From positions 176,409 through 240,408 of the forward strand of contig JAGYKS010000024.1 in the NCBI GenBank assembly GCA_018401565.1: a stretch of DNA of 64,000 nt, given 5' to 3'. This stretch comes from Acidimicrobiales bacterium. Its GTDB lineage: Bacteria > Actinomycetota > Acidimicrobiia > Acidimicrobiales > Acidimicrobilacustridaceae. This document shows, piece after piece, positions 37,132 through 47,706 of the stretch (within the stretch, counting starts at the first letter, position 1; the number at the start of each line of letters is the position of its first letter). Below the pieces are notes generated by a model. That model did no database searches. It worked only from the letters and a program-made list of their open reading frames with translations, and had not been told where the DNA came from. Both the position numbers and the translations under genes were made by a program.

Positions 37132-39635
37132 GATGGCTCTGGCCGTCACCTTGCTGGGTGTGGTCGGTGCAGTCGGACTGGAGGCCACGTCGGCACCTCC
37201 GGCGTCGGCTCAGGCCGCAACCCGGTCGTTTGGAACCCAACCCCTTGATGACGTGATTGCCGCCGCCAACGCCAACGTGGTGGGGCGTGCTGGATGCACG
37301 CTGACTGCTGACCGCCTGGCGGCCATGATGCTGGCTCCGGTGTACTCCGAGACCGGTGCCATCAACTCCAGGTCCTACACACCGGGGCCCATGACCCTCA
37401 GTCGGTGGGACACCCAGGCGGCGCTGTACGCATTCGGCGACACCGCAACCCAATTCCGCCGGGCGTTTTGGCATCCCGGGATAGGGATGTGGCAGTTCGA
37501 CTCCGCCGGCTTCTGGAATCTCACCACCGCCCAGGCCATCTCGTCGAAGAACTCCGCCGACACAGCCGCCAAGGTGCTCGCCGACCGTTTCTGCGCATCC
37601 ACGGCAGCAGACGTGATGGATCGCATGCGCTACGCATGGGCGCCCTGGTACGCGTGTGCCACCGGGGCCACGGTGTGCATCTCGATCTTCAACGAATTGT
37701 TCGTGAACAACACGTTCACCAACGTGGTGCGTGACCCGTCGGTGGGACGGCTCGGTGGCATGGTGCCCCGAACGTGCCGCATCGGTGGAGCCACTGAGGT
37801 GCCATGCCATCGGGTGGATCCGGCAGCCGCCCAGGGGTATGCCGCCTGGGCCATCCCGGCGATGGGACCCACCCCGGTGTCGGCTCCGTTTTACAACTAC
37901 GCCATCGGCGACATCGAGTACCGCTACTGGACCGCAGCCGACACCGGATACACCGTGAGTGTGCTGGCGTTCAAGCGCATCACCGCCAACGCCCGCACCG
38001 GGCTGACGTGGCAGACGGCCACGCCGGCCACTTCGGTGTGTGATGTCATTGCCGGCATTGGCGACTGCGGCACACCGCCGGTGGCCTCCACCCCGTGGGG
38101 CGACTTCACCGCCGACCCGTTCGGCAGTTTCGACACCGCCACTGCCGGCGCCAACGCTCTGACGGTGGCCGGTTGGACCATCGACCCCGACACCACCGCA
38201 CCCATTGAGGTGCATGTGTACGTCGACGGGGCATGGGGCGGTTCGGTCATCGCCAATGGCAACCGACCCGACGTCGGTGCGGTGGTACCGGGTTACGGCA
38301 ACAACCATGGCTTCACGTTGCGGGTGGCCAACCTGGCCGCCGGCGACCGGCGGGTGTGTGCGTTCGCGATCAATGTCGGCCCATGGGGCACCGCCAACCC
38401 CGAACTGGGCTGTCGCACCGTGAGGGTGTCAGCGTCGCCGCAGGGTCGTCTCGACGTGGTGCGGCTGGGCCCTGGCGGTGCTCAGGTCGTGGGGTGGGCT
38501 GCTGACACCGACGACGCCGCCAAGGTGCAACTGGCCTTCACCGTGGATGGGGCGCCAGCCGGCACGGGCACCGCCTCACGCACCCGCAGTGACGTGGGTA
38601 CCACCTACCCGTGGTTCGGTCCCGATCGGGGATTCAACACCATCGTCTCCGCTCCCGCTCACCGCTGGGGTCCGCCGGGTGTGTGTCACCACCATCGACC
38701 TGCCCACCGCCGACCGGGTCGAACTGGGATGCGGCAACGTCACTGTTCCAGCCGGCAACCCCATGGGCAGTGTGGACGTGACCACAGCGGTCACTGACGG
38801 CATCGTCGTGCGCGGCTGGGCGCTGGACTGGACCAGCGCCGACCCCGTGGAGGTCGCCGTGGTGCTCGACGGCAAGGCGACCGCACTCACCGCCATGGCG
38901 TCGCGACCTCGCGCTGACGTCAAAGACGTGTACCCGGGGTTCGACGACCGTCGGGGATTTGAGATCACTGTGCCGGCGGTGCGCGGGCCACACAAGGTCT
39001 GTGTCACCGCCCGCGGGCGCACCCTGGGGTGTGGCGACGTGACGGTCACCGACGGAAACTTTGCCGACGTGTCCCCGGCGTCAGCTGCCGCCGTGCCGTC
39101 GAGATGGATGGCCGACACCGGCATCACCCGGGGCTTTCCCACCGACTGGCTGTTCAGCCCGTCCATCGTGCTCAACCGTGCCCAGGCCGCCACGTTCTTG
39201 TGGCGCCTGATGGGTTCGCCGTCGGGTCCGGCGGCGTGCGGGTGGAATGACGTGGCCCCGGACTCCACCCTTGCGGTGGCGTCGTGCTGGGCGCGCACCT
39301 CCATGGTGATCTCAGGGGTCAACGGCGACCCGGGGCGTTTTGACCCGCAGGGTCCGGTGACCCGGGCCCAGATAGCCGGCATGCTGTGGCGCACCGCCGG
39401 GCAACCCGGCGTCGCCGGACGGTCGCGGTTCACCGACGTGGGCGACAACGCCTGGTTCGCGGACGCCGCAGCGTGGGCCGACGTCCACGGCATCTCGACG
39501 GGCGTGGCCGGCACCAACCGTTTCGATCCCGGTGGCCCGGTCACCCGCGGGCAGATGGCCACGTTCCTGTGGCGGTTGGCAGGCACCGACGCCGCCTGGG
39601 CTGTGGACCGACCGGCCTCCGCCGTACGCAACTGA
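37097..39635 (+). CDS. secreted SLH-domain protein with three ~105-residue HGF/LGC repeats (one frameshift)
   Basis: About 845 residues. A signal peptide (VVMALAVTLLGVVGAVGLEATSAPPASAQA) leads to a ~290-residue domain with YSETGAINSRSYTPGPM and HPGIGMWQFDSAGFW. The Glu and the G-x-G-x-W-Q-F word hint at a lysozyme-like fold, but this is unproven. Three repeats follow, each with GWxxDxD, VDG, RxDV, HGF and a C-x(n)-LGC pair; the third is divergent. Three S-layer homology domains end the protein (FADVSPASAAAVPSRWM, WNDVAPDSTLAVASCWA, FTDVGDNAWFADAAAWA, each closing in TFLWRL or MLWRT). SLH domains bind wall polymers, so it is probably anchored on the surface. The frame breaks at ~38655, where removing one base joins APLTAGVRRVCV. 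Start uncertain (GTG 37097 or ATG 37133). Confidence 0.85.
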
Positions 39636-39654
39636 CCTGTGCCAGAATGACGCC

Positions 39655-40757
39655 GTGAAGGGCCTCATACTCTCCGGCGGCGCTGGCACCCGTCTGCGCC
39701 CCATCACCCACACCAGCGCCAAGCAGTTGGTGCCGGTGGCCAACAAACCGATCCTGTTTTTCGGGATCGAGGACATGGCCGCCGCCGGCATCACCGAGAT
39801 CGGCATCATCGTCGGTGACACCCGGGCCGAGATCGCTGAGGCGGTGGGCGACGGCTCACGGTTCGGGGTCAAGGTCACCTACATCCCCCAGGACGCCCCG
39901 CTCGGCCTGGCCCACTGCGTGCTCATCGCCCACGACTTCCTCGGCGACGAGGACTTCGTGATGTACCTCGGCGACAACCTGCTGCGCCAGGGCATTGCCG
40001 GGTTCGTCGACGCCTTTGAGTCCGACCGGCACCGTACGTCGGAACCCACCGAAGCCCAGGACCCGCCCGCAGCCCAGATCCTGCTGGCTCACGTGGACGA
40101 CCCCCAGCGTTTCGGTGTGGCCGAGATCGGTGCCGACGGCGAGGTGGTCCGGCTGGTGGAAAAGCCAGACAACCCACCGTCGGACCTCGCCCTGGTGGGG
40201 GTTTACCTGTTTGACGCCTCCATCCACAAGGCCGTGCCGTTCCATCGCCCCGTCGCCACGTGGTGAGCTCGAGATCACCGACGCCATCCAGTGGCTGATC
40301 GACAATGGCCACCGGGTGCGTCACGAGGTGGTGGACGGCTGGTGGATCGACACCGGCAAGCTGGATCCGCTGCTCGAGGGCAACCGGCTTGTACTCGAAA
40401 CCACTCGAATCGCGTGTCGACGGTGAGGTTGATGCCGCCTCGCAGCTGGTGGGTCGCGTGGTGATCGAAGAGGGTGCCCGCATCATCAACTCCACCGTGC
40501 GTGGCCCGGCCATCATCGGCAAGCGCACGGTGCTGCGTGACACCTACGTGGGGCCCTACACCTCGATTTTTCACGACTGTGAGGTGTCCAACACCGAGAT
40601 CGAGCACTCCATCGTGCTCGAGCACAGTGTGATCTCGGACATTCCCAGGCTGTCGGATTCGCTCATCGGCAAAGAAGCCAAGGTGCGTCGTTCGGGTGCC
40701 CGTCCCCGAGCCAACCGGCTCATGGTGGGCGACCACTCCGTCATCGACCTGGAGTAG
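39655..40757 (+). CDS. rmlA: glucose-1-phosphate thymidylyltransferase, long RmlA type (two frameshifts)
   Basis: About 367 residues from GTG 39655 (VKGLILSGGAGTRLRPITHTSAKQLVPVANKPILFF), the nucleotidyltransferase signature. Then VMYLGDNLL (metal Asp), FGVAEIGADGEVVRLVEKP and GVYLFDASI. After a break at ~40258 come GELEITDAIQWLIDNG and DGWWIDTGKLDPLLEGN. After another at ~40410 comes a left-handed beta-helix (VIEEGARIINSTVRGPAIIG, TEIEHSIVLEHSVI). The helix marks the long form found in actinobacterial antibiotic and wall clusters. It makes dTDP-glucose, the first step to dTDP-L-rhamnose; rmlC, rmlB and rmlD lie 4.5-7 kb downstream. Confidence 0.92.
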
Positions 40758-40805
40758 TCCGGTCAGACGCCCTCACACCGCTGCATGTCGCAGCAGGGGC
40801 GGGGG

Positions 40806-40833
40806 TTGACGCAACGGGGAGCGCTGGTACCGT
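40806..40833 (+). promoter_or_regulatory. sigma70-type promoter candidate upstream of the glucosaminidase gene
   Basis: TTGACG (40806-40811), a 16-base spacer, TACCGT (40828-40833). It lies ~240 bases before the GTG at 41071, in a 313-bp gap (40758-41070) where no other gene was recognised. The -10 is only a partial match. Confidence 0.35.
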
Positions 40834-41070
40834 AGCCGTCGATCGAGTGCGTCGACACGGGATGCCAGTCGGTCGGATCCGTGCCATGACTCCGCCATCG
40901 CTCCCTCCCCAGCCGACCCAGCGGAGCCCGTAGGCGGCCGTACTTGTGGCCCTGTTGCCGACGTTGCTCGGCCCTGGGAGCTTGCGGGCCAGTGGGAACA
41001 GTCGGGCCTGTGAGCAGCCGCGTGCCGTGCGCCCCACATCGATGCGGTCGTCGCTGGCGGTGGGAATACG

Positions 41071-42645
41071 GTGATGATGCATGTTGGTGCACTGCACTCG
41101 CCGTGGTGGGCGTTTGGTGTCGCTGGTGGTCCGGTGGCACCGGCGCAGGCCCAGCCGGTGGTGGTTGACGCCCCGTTGATGGGCGGAACCCGGGTGTCGG
41201 CGGCCCAGATGGCGGCCTGGCTGCGGGCACGGTCTGCACAGCCCTATCGGGCGACGGTGTCGGTCGATCAGTTGGCCACCATGTTCGTGCTGGAGGGCAA
41301 CGACGAGCGGGTGTCGGGGGATCTGGCCTTCGTGCAGGCGGTGGTGGAGACAGGCTGGTTCAGCTTCAGCGGTCGGGTCCCGCCGTCGGCCAACAACTTC
41401 GGCGGTATCGGCGCCACCGACTCCACCCAGCTGTACAACGTGTTTCGGTCGGCCCGCGCCGGGGTCCGGGCCCACATCCAGCATCTGCGGGCCTACGGCG
41501 ATCCCACCGTCACGGTGAACAACCTGGCCCACCCGCTCGAGAGCCCCCGGTTCGAACTGGTGCAGCCCAAGGGCAAGGCCCCCATGTGGTCGAACATGGG
41601 GTCGGGAAACTGGGCCACCGACCCGCTGTATTCGTCGAAGATCCTGACGCTGTATTCGGATCTGGTGGCGTTCGCCGGGTATCCGGCCCCCCGCCCCCGT
41701 TCGGCAGTCTCGACGCCGTGACCTCACCAGGGCCCGGTCAGATCCGGGTTCAGGGCTGGGCTGTCGACCCCGACACCATCGGCGCCATCGGGGTGCACGT
41801 CTACGTCAACGACGCCTACGCCGGTGCCACCACGGCGTCACGCCCTCGCTCCGACGTGGGTGCGGTGTGGCCGGCATGGGGCCCCAACCACGGTTTCGAC
41901 ACCACCGTCGGTGTGTGGGGTGGGCGCAACCGGGTGTGTGCCTACGCCATCAACGCCGGTCCGGGGTCGGTCAACCCGTTGCTGGGCTGTGCCGTGGTGC
42001 AACTACCCACCGGCAACCCGATCGGCAGCGTCGACGCAGTGTCACCGGCGGGCCCGGGCACAAGCGAGGGTGCGGGGTTGGACACTGGATCCCGACACCG
42101 CAGCGCCCATTGGCGTGCATGTGTACGTCGACGGCCGTTTTGCGGGTGAGCGTCTGGCGTCTCGCCCCCGAGGCGATGTTGGGGCGGTGCATCGTGGCTA
42201 TGGCCCCGATCACGGTTTTGACACCACCGTCGATGTGCCCGCCGGTCGATCCACGGTGTGCGTCTACGCCATCAACGCCGGTCCGGGCACGGCCAACCCG
42301 CTGCTGAGATGCACCGTGGTGCAGTCGCCGACCGGCAACCCGTTCGGGTCGATCGATGCCGTGACGTCCACGGGCCCCGGCCAGGTGCGGGTGCAGGGCT
42401 GGGCCATCGATCCCGACACGGTGGCCCCGGTGCGCATGCACGTGTACGTCGACGGCGTGTTCACCGCAGACGTCGAGGCCTCAACCTGGCGTCCTGATGT
42501 GGGGGCGGCCTTTGCCGGCTACGGAAACAATCATGGTTTCGACACCACCGTGGCCGTGGCGCCAGGTGGACGTCTGGTGTGTGTGTTCGCACTCAACGCA
42601 GGTCCCGGTACTGCCAATACCCTGCTGGGATGCGGTCAGACATGA
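41071..42645 (+). CDS. secreted glucosaminidase-like protein with three ~105-residue HGF/LGC repeats (two frameshifts)
   Basis: About 524 residues. A weak signal-like start (WWAFGVAGGPVAPAQAQP) leads to a GH73-type glucosaminidase domain: LATMFVLEGNDERVSGDLAFVQAVVETGWFSF with the candidate catalytic Glu in VETGW. Then NNFGGIGATDS and FRSARAGVRAHIQHLRAYG, a standard GH73 pattern. Three repeats follow (FGSLDAVTSPGPGQIRVQGWAVDPD, PNHGFDTTVGVWGGRNRVCAYAINAGPG, LLGC). Breaks lie at ~41695 (a C-run, gcccccgtt) and ~42065. The enzyme would cut glycan strands of peptidoglycan outside the cell. Its stop overlaps the amidase start (ATGA 42642-42645), so the two hydrolases are coupled. The true N-terminus may lie upstream behind another indel. 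Confidence 0.83.
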
Positions 42646-45209
42646 CGACGCGAACCACCCGGCGACTCGCTGGCGCACCGATCGTGTCGGTGTTGGCAGT
42701 GATGCTGGCGCTGGTTGTGGGTCCGATGTCCGCCCTGTCGGCGGTCCAGCCGGCGACCACCCCTGCGGCCGTGGATGCCCAGGCCCCGTTGGCGGCACGC
42801 CCGGCTGCGGCCACCGGTGCCGATCCGTTCGAGTCCGTCGAGATCACCGTGGATCTCCCCGACGCCCAGCCAGCGCAAGGAACCGTGGCTCCGCAGGCGC
42901 TGGACCGCGATGCCAGCGGCCCGGCCGGGGCTGAACCCGATGGCCAGATCATCGACCTGCCGTTCGACGCCGAGTTCGTGATCGTGCAGTGGGATGGCGA
43001 CCCGTCGGCCGAGTTTTCGCTGTCCAGTCGGGGTCCCGACGGTTGGTCACAACCTGTGGAACTGTCCCACGAACCCGCCGACGGCCCCGACCGCACTGCG
43101 GGCCGTGGTCCCACCGAGGGGCCGGCCGTTGCCGTGATGGCAGCGGGCCCGGTGTGGACCGGCTGGGGCACCACTGCCGTCAGCCTCGACGTGCTGACGG
43201 GGTCGCCCACCGGCGTGACCGTCGAAGCGTTGCGGTCCAGGCTGGACCGTCCCGACGATCCCTCCACCTGGACGATCGATCCCGAGTCGGGTGCGTCAGC
43301 GTCACCGGCATCGGCATCGGCATCAGCGTCACCGGCATCAGCGGCGTCAGCCGGGGTGGTCACCCGTGCCCAATGGGGTGCCCTGCCCTGGGCATCAGCC
43401 AACCCTGGATGTGGCACGACGCCGTCCACCAGCACCGGTGTGGATCTCATGGTGGTGCATCACACCGCCAGCAACAACACCTACACCCAGGCCGACGCCA
43501 TCAGTCAGGTGCGGGCCATCCAGCGCTATCACGTGGTGACCCTGCAATGGTGCGACGTTGGCTACAACTTCCTGGTCGACCGCTACGGCACCATCTACGA
43601 GGGTCGCCAGGGCAGCCTGACCGCCGCCGTGCGCGGCTCGCACGCCTCGGGTTACAACACCTCGGCCATGGGCATCGCCATGCTCGGCCAGTACCACCCC
43701 GGGGCCATGCCCACGGCGTCCACGGTGCCCGGTGTGCAGCTTGACGCCATGATCCGCATCATCACCGCCCTGGCCCAGCAATGGAACATCAATCCGGCGG
43801 CCCGCACCACCTACGCCGGTCAGAACCTTCCGGTGGTGGTGGGGCATCGTGACGTGAATGCAACGTCGTGTCCCGGCGACTACGTCTACCCCCTGCTGGC
43901 CAACATGCGCGTCGACGTACCCACGTCGGCCAACGATCCGTTCGGCAATGTCGAGCAGGTTGGGTCGCCGGCACCGGGACGGGCATCGGTGCAGGGCTGG
44001 GTTATTGACCCCGACACCACCGCACCCGTTGAGGTGCACGTCTACGCCAACGGTGCCTTTGCTGCCGTAGGAATGGCCTCGTTGTCACGACCCGATGTGG
44101 GGGCGGTCTATCCGGCGTCAGGACCCAACCACGGGTTCAACCTCACCTTCGATGTGGCACCCGGTCGCCAGCAGCTGTGCGTGTATGCCATCAACATCGC
44201 CCCCGGGGTGGTCAACCCGTTGCTGGGCTGTCAATCCATCGACGTGGCCCCACCCACCGACCCCTTCGGCAGCTTCGACGCTCTCACCTCCCCGGGCCCG
44301 GGCCAGGCGCGCCTTCGGGGCTGGGTCATCGACCCCGACACCGTCGACCCCGTCTCGGTGCACATCTACGCCAACGGCGCCTTCGCCGGGGCCGTCACCG
44401 CATCACGCCCGCGCAGTGATGTGGGTGCAGCCCACCCCGCCTTTGGTCCCAACCACGGCTTCGACACCGTGGTTGGCGTGCCCGGAGGGCGCGTGCAGGT
44501 GTGCGCGTACGCCATCAATGTCGGACCGCCGGGGGTCAACACCCTGCTGGGATGCCGCACCGTCCAGCTGCCGTCGGGCAATCCGTTCGGAAACTTTGAG
44601 GCCCTGACATCACCGGGCCCGGGCCAGGTGCGCATGCGGGGCTGGGCCATCGATCCCGACAGCACGGCACCGGTCACCCTGCACGTCTATGCCAACGGCG
44701 CCTTCGTGGGGTCGTCACCGGCAGCCGGCACCCGAAACGACGTGGGGACGGTGTTCCCGGCCTACGGCCCCAACCACGGCTTCGACACCGCCATGGCCGT
44801 GCCCGGCGGTCGAACCCAGGTGTGTGTGTTCGCCCTCAACATGGGTGGGGGAACCGCCAACACCCTGCTCGGCTGCAGCACAATCCAGTTGGCCACCGGC
44901 AACCCGTTCGGCAGTTTCGATTCCCTCACGTCGCCGGGTCCGGGTCAGGTTCGCATCGCGGGGTGGGCCATCGACCCCGACACCGCCGATCCACTCACCA
45001 TGCACGTGTACGTGAACGGTGTGTTTTCCGGCACTGCCAGCGCCTCACGCCTGCGCCCGGATGTGGGTGCGGTGTTCCCGGCCTACGGCCCCAACCACGG
45101 CTTCGACCTCACGCTGTCGGTGGTCGGTCCACCGGCTGAGGTGTGTGTGTTCGCGCTGAACGCCGGGCCGGGAACCGCCAACACGCTGCTTGGTTGCCGC
45201 CGGGTGTGA
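42642..45209 (+). CDS. secreted N-acetylmuramoyl-L-alanine amidase (PGRP type) with four ~105-residue repeats
   Basis: An intact 855-residue protein. A Tat/Sec-like N-terminus (RTTRRLAGAPIVSVLAVMLALVVG) is followed by a ~200-residue beta-rich pre-domain (VEITVDLPDAQPA, DLPFDAEFVIVQWDGDPSAEFSLSSR). An Ala/Ser/Pro linker, partly repeat-built, leads to a PGRP amidase domain at ~237-425. Its zinc ligands are visible: VVHHTASNN, VVGHRDVN and SCPG, so it should be active. Four repeats (from ~43936, ~44260, ~44580 and ~44901) have the order FGSFDxLTSPGPGQ, GWxIDPDT, VHVYxNGxF, RxDVGxxxPAxGPNHGF, VCxxAxNxG, NTLLGC. It cleaves the amide joining stem peptides to glycan. Directly coupled to the glucosaminidase gene. 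Confidence 0.92.
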   Translation: MTTRTTRRLAGAPIVSVLAVMLALVVGPMSALSAVQPATTPAAVDAQAPLAARPAAATGADPFESVEITVDLPDAQPAQGTVAPQALDRDASGPAGAEPDGQIIDLPFDAEFVIVQWDGDPSAEFSLSSRGPDGWSQPVELSHEPADGPDRTAGRGPTEGPAVAVMAAGPVWTGWGTTAVSLDVLTGSPTGVTVEALRSRLDRPDDPSTWTIDPESGASASPASASASASPASAASAGVVTRAQWGALPWASANPGCGTTPSTSTGVDLMVVHHTASNNTYTQADAISQVRAIQRYHVVTLQWCDVGYNFLVDRYGTIYEGRQGSLTAAVRGSHASGYNTSAMGIAMLGQYHPGAMPTASTVPGVQLDAMIRIITALAQQWNINPAARTTYAGQNLPVVVGHRDVNATSCPGDYVYPLLANMRVDVPTSANDPFGNVEQVGSPAPGRASVQGWVIDPDTTAPVEVHVYANGAFAAVGMASLSRPDVGAVYPASGPNHGFNLTFDVAPGRQQLCVYAINIAPGVVNPLLGCQSIDVAPPTDPFGSFDALTSPGPGQARLRGWVIDPDTVDPVSVHIYANGAFAGAVTASRPRSDVGAAHPAFGPNHGFDTVVGVPGGRVQVCAYAINVGPPGVNTLLGCRTVQLPSGNPFGNFEALTSPGPGQVRMRGWAIDPDSTAPVTLHVYANGAFVGSSPAAGTRNDVGTVFPAYGPNHGFDTAMAVPGGRTQVCVFALNMGGGTANTLLGCSTIQLATGNPFGSFDSLTSPGPGQVRIAGWAIDPDTADPLTMHVYVNGVFSGTASASRLRPDVGAVFPAYGPNHGFDLTLSVVGPPAEVCVFALNAGPGTANTLLGCRRV
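43293..43351. repeat. compound 6/12/27-bp repeat coding an Ala/Ser/Pro linker
   Basis: agcgtcaccggcatc occurs at 43299-43313 and 43326-43340, with gcatcg hexamers between. It encodes the ASASPASASASASPAS-type linker of the amidase just before the PGRP domain. Confidence 0.75.
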
Positions 45210-45290
45210 CCCAGCCGCAGCGACTGTGGCCAGCGCAGCCCGGTAGCGGTGGCGCCGTCACGGTCCATGGGCGTGGTAGAACCGCATGTC

Positions 45291-45857
45291 ATGGCAGACA
45301 TCACCGAATCCGACACGATCGCCGGTGTGTGGCTGGTGGAGCCCGGCATCCACGGCGATGAGCGGGGCTACTTCGTCGAAACCTACCGTCGCCAGTGGTT
45401 CCCCAGCGGACGGGAAATGATCCAGGCCAACCGGGGCGACCGCATCGCCGGGTGCCTGGTGGGCCTGCACTACCACCTGCATCAGGCCGACTACTGGTAC
45501 GTGCCATTTGGTACCGCCCGGGTCGTGCTGCACGACCTGCGCAAGGGATCACCCACCGATGGCGCCACGTTGTGCCTGGATCTGGGTCGTCGTGACGATG
45601 GCACCCACGACCACACCGGGGTCTACATCCCGCCGGGTGTGGCCCACGGTTTCGCATCGCTCACCGACATGACCATCACCTACCTGGTCGACGGCTACTA
45701 CAACCCCGCCGACGAGCTCGGTGTGGCCTGGGACGACCCCGCCATTGATGCCGACTGGGGCATGGCCGACCCCGTGCTGAGCGACCGCGACCGGGCCAAC
45801 CCGGGTCGCAACGATCTGCCGGCGCACCTGCAGCCCACGTGGCCGATGCGGACCTGA
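45291..45857 (+). CDS. rmlC: dTDP-4-dehydrorhamnose 3,5-epimerase family protein
   Basis: A 188-residue cupin. GDERGYFVETYRRQWFP matches the RmlC entry motif, GCLVGLHYHLHQADYWYVPFGTARVVLHDLRKGSPT carries the active-site His and substrate-binding core, and YIPPGVAHGFASLTDMTITYLVDGYYNPADELGVAWDDPAI is the conserved C-terminal block. It epimerises C3 and C5 of dTDP-4-keto-6-deoxyglucose. It is followed after 27 bases by rmlB and then rmlD. The ATG at 45291 (MADITESDTIAG) is chosen because the upstream in-frame codons are unlike the family. Some relatives are single-site epimerases, but the context with rmlABD favours rhamnose. Confidence 0.9.
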   Translation: MADITESDTIAGVWLVEPGIHGDERGYFVETYRRQWFPSGREMIQANRGDRIAGCLVGLHYHLHQADYWYVPFGTARVVLHDLRKGSPTDGATLCLDLGRRDDGTHDHTGVYIPPGVAHGFASLTDMTITYLVDGYYNPADELGVAWDDPAIDADWGMADPVLSDRDRANPGRNDLPAHLQPTWPMRT

Positions 45858-45884
45858 GAGACCTGCCGAACTAGAGGGATTGAC

Positions 45885-46835
45885 ATGAAGCTGTTCGTGA
45901 CCGGCGGGGCCGGGTTTATTGGGTCCAATTATGTGCATCACGTGCTCGACACCTCCGACGACGAGGTGACGGTGTTCGACGCCCTCACCTACGCCGGCAA
46001 CCTCGACAACCTGCGTGACGTGGCCGACAATCCCCGGTACTCGTTCGTGCAGGGCGACATCTGCGACCGCGATGCGGTGACCGCCGCCATGGCCGGTCAC
46101 GACGCCGTGGTGCACTTCGCCGCCGAGAGTCATGTGGACCGGTCCATCACCGGGCCCGACGCGTTCGTCAGCACCAACTGCGACGGCACCAACGTGGTGT
46201 GCGACGTGGCCCGTCAAATGGAGGTGGACCGCTTCGTGCACATCTCCACCGACGAGGTGTACGGATCCATCGACGACGGCTCGTTCTCCGAGACCGACCG
46301 CCTTGGGCCACGGTCGCCGTACTCGGCGTCCAAAGCCGGCAGCGACCTCATCGCCCTGGCCTACCAGGAGACCTACGGACTGCCGGTGATCGTCACCCGG
46401 TCGTCCAACAACTTCGGGCCCTACCAGTTCCCAGAAAAAGTCATCCCGCTGTTTGTCACCAACCTGCTCGAGGGAGCCAACGTGCCGCTGTACGGCGACG
46501 GTGGCAACGTGCGTGACTGGTGCCACGTGGCCGACAACTGCGCGGCGGTGGACCTGGTGCTGCGCAACGGAACGGTGGGGGAGATCTACAACATCGGGGC
46601 CGGCAACGAGATCACCAACCTGGAACTCACCACCCGGCTGCTGGCGCTGCTGGACTGCGGCGACGACCGCATCGACCGGGTCACCGACCGTCTGGGTCAC
46701 GACCGCCGCTACTCCATCGATTGCTCCAAGGTGCGGTCACTGGGGTGGCAGCCGACCCGGGAGTTGGGGGAGGCGCTGTCGGCCACCGTGGAGTGGTACC
46801 GCAGCAATCGCTGGTGGTGGGAACCGCTGCGATGA
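45885..46835 (+). CDS. rmlB: dTDP-glucose 4,6-dehydratase
   Basis: An intact 316-residue extended SDR. NAD motif MKLFVTGGAGFIGSNYVHHVL, then FDALTYAGNLDNL, VVHFAAESHVDRSI, VHISTDEVYGSI and the catalytic YSASKAGSD (YxxxK). It continues VTRSSNNFGPYQFPEKVIPLFV and DWCHVADNCAAVDLVL. All are diagnostic of RmlB. It converts dTDP-glucose to dTDP-4-keto-6-deoxyglucose. The stop overlaps rmlD as ATGA (46832-46835). Confidence 0.95.
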   Translation: MKLFVTGGAGFIGSNYVHHVLDTSDDEVTVFDALTYAGNLDNLRDVADNPRYSFVQGDICDRDAVTAAMAGHDAVVHFAAESHVDRSITGPDAFVSTNCDGTNVVCDVARQMEVDRFVHISTDEVYGSIDDGSFSETDRLGPRSPYSASKAGSDLIALAYQETYGLPVIVTRSSNNFGPYQFPEKVIPLFVTNLLEGANVPLYGDGGNVRDWCHVADNCAAVDLVLRNGTVGEIYNIGAGNEITNLELTTRLLALLDCGDDRIDRVTDRLGHDRRYSIDCSKVRSLGWQPTRELGEALSATVEWYRSNRWWWEPLR

Positions 46836-47698
46836 GAGTCCTCATCACTGGTGCCAACGGGCAGGTGGGACGCGACCTGCAAGAAGCGTTCGTCGACGCC
46901 AACGCCTCCACCGAGCTGGTGTGTGTCGACCTTCCCGCCGTGGACATCGGCAGTCGTGACGACGTGCTGGCCTTGGTCACCAGCACCGCACCGGACCTCA
47001 TCGTCAACGCCGCCGCCTACACCGCCGTGGACGCCGCTGAGTCCGATGTCGACGCTGCCTGGCGCACCAATGCGCTGGCCGTCCGCCACCTGGCCGAAGC
47101 CAGTGACCGCGTCGGTGCCCACCTGGTGCACATCTCCACCGACTACGTGTTCGACGGCACCAAGGACTCGCCGTATGTGGAGTGGGATGCTCCCAGCCCG
47201 GCGTCGGTGTACGGCGCCACCAAGCTTGGTGGCGAGATCGAGGCGTTGCGGGCCCGCTCGGTCACGGTGGCCCGCACCTCATGGGTGTGCAGCCGTCACG
47301 GCTCCAACATGGTCAAGACCATCCTGCGGGTGGCCGCCGACAACCCCGAGCTGGCCTTCGTCGACGACCAGTTCGGCCATCCCACCTTCGCCGACGACCT
47401 GGCCCGGATGCTGGTGCGCCTTGGCACCGAGCGACGGCCGGGGCTGTTCCACGTCACCAACAGCGGGGCGGTGAGCTGGTACGGGTTCGCCCGTGCCGTG
47501 CTGAGCGCCGCCGGTTTGGATCCCGACCGGGTCCGCCCCATCACCACCGCCGACCTGCAGCCGCCACGACCGGCCGCCCGTCCGGCCAACTCGGTGCTCG
47601 ACAATGCCGCCCTGCGGTTGTCGGGGATTGATCCCATGCCACCGTTCACCGAGGCGTTGGACCGCACGGTGGCGTGGCTCGCCGACCACGCCGACTGA
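46832..47698 (+). CDS. rmlD: dTDP-4-dehydrorhamnose reductase
   Basis: A 288-residue SDR. LITGANGQVGRDLQEAF (NADPH motif), VDIGSRDDVLALV, NAAAYTAVDAAESD, VHISTDYVFDGTKDSPYVEWD and the catalytic YGATKLGGE (YxxxK). It ends with a C-terminal RPANSVLDNAALRLSGI, typical of RmlD. It makes dTDP-L-rhamnose from the RmlC product. It is translationally coupled to rmlB and ends 8 bases before the first glycosyltransferase, which would use the product. Confidence 0.94.
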   Translation: MRVLITGANGQVGRDLQEAFVDANASTELVCVDLPAVDIGSRDDVLALVTSTAPDLIVNAAAYTAVDAAESDVDAAWRTNALAVRHLAEASDRVGAHLVHISTDYVFDGTKDSPYVEWDAPSPASVYGATKLGGEIEALRARSVTVARTSWVCSRHGSNMVKTILRVAADNPELAFVDDQFGHPTFADDLARMLVRLGTERRPGLFHVTNSGAVSWYGFARAVLSAAGLDPDRVRPITTADLQPPRPAARPANSVLDNAALRLSGIDPMPPFTEALDRTVAWLADHAD

Positions 47699-47706
47699 GC
47701 CCCGCC

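Noticed and set aside
45549..46700. Minus-strand ORF opposite rmlC/rmlB
   Set aside because: Overlaps two diagnostic rhamnose genes and shows no motifs.
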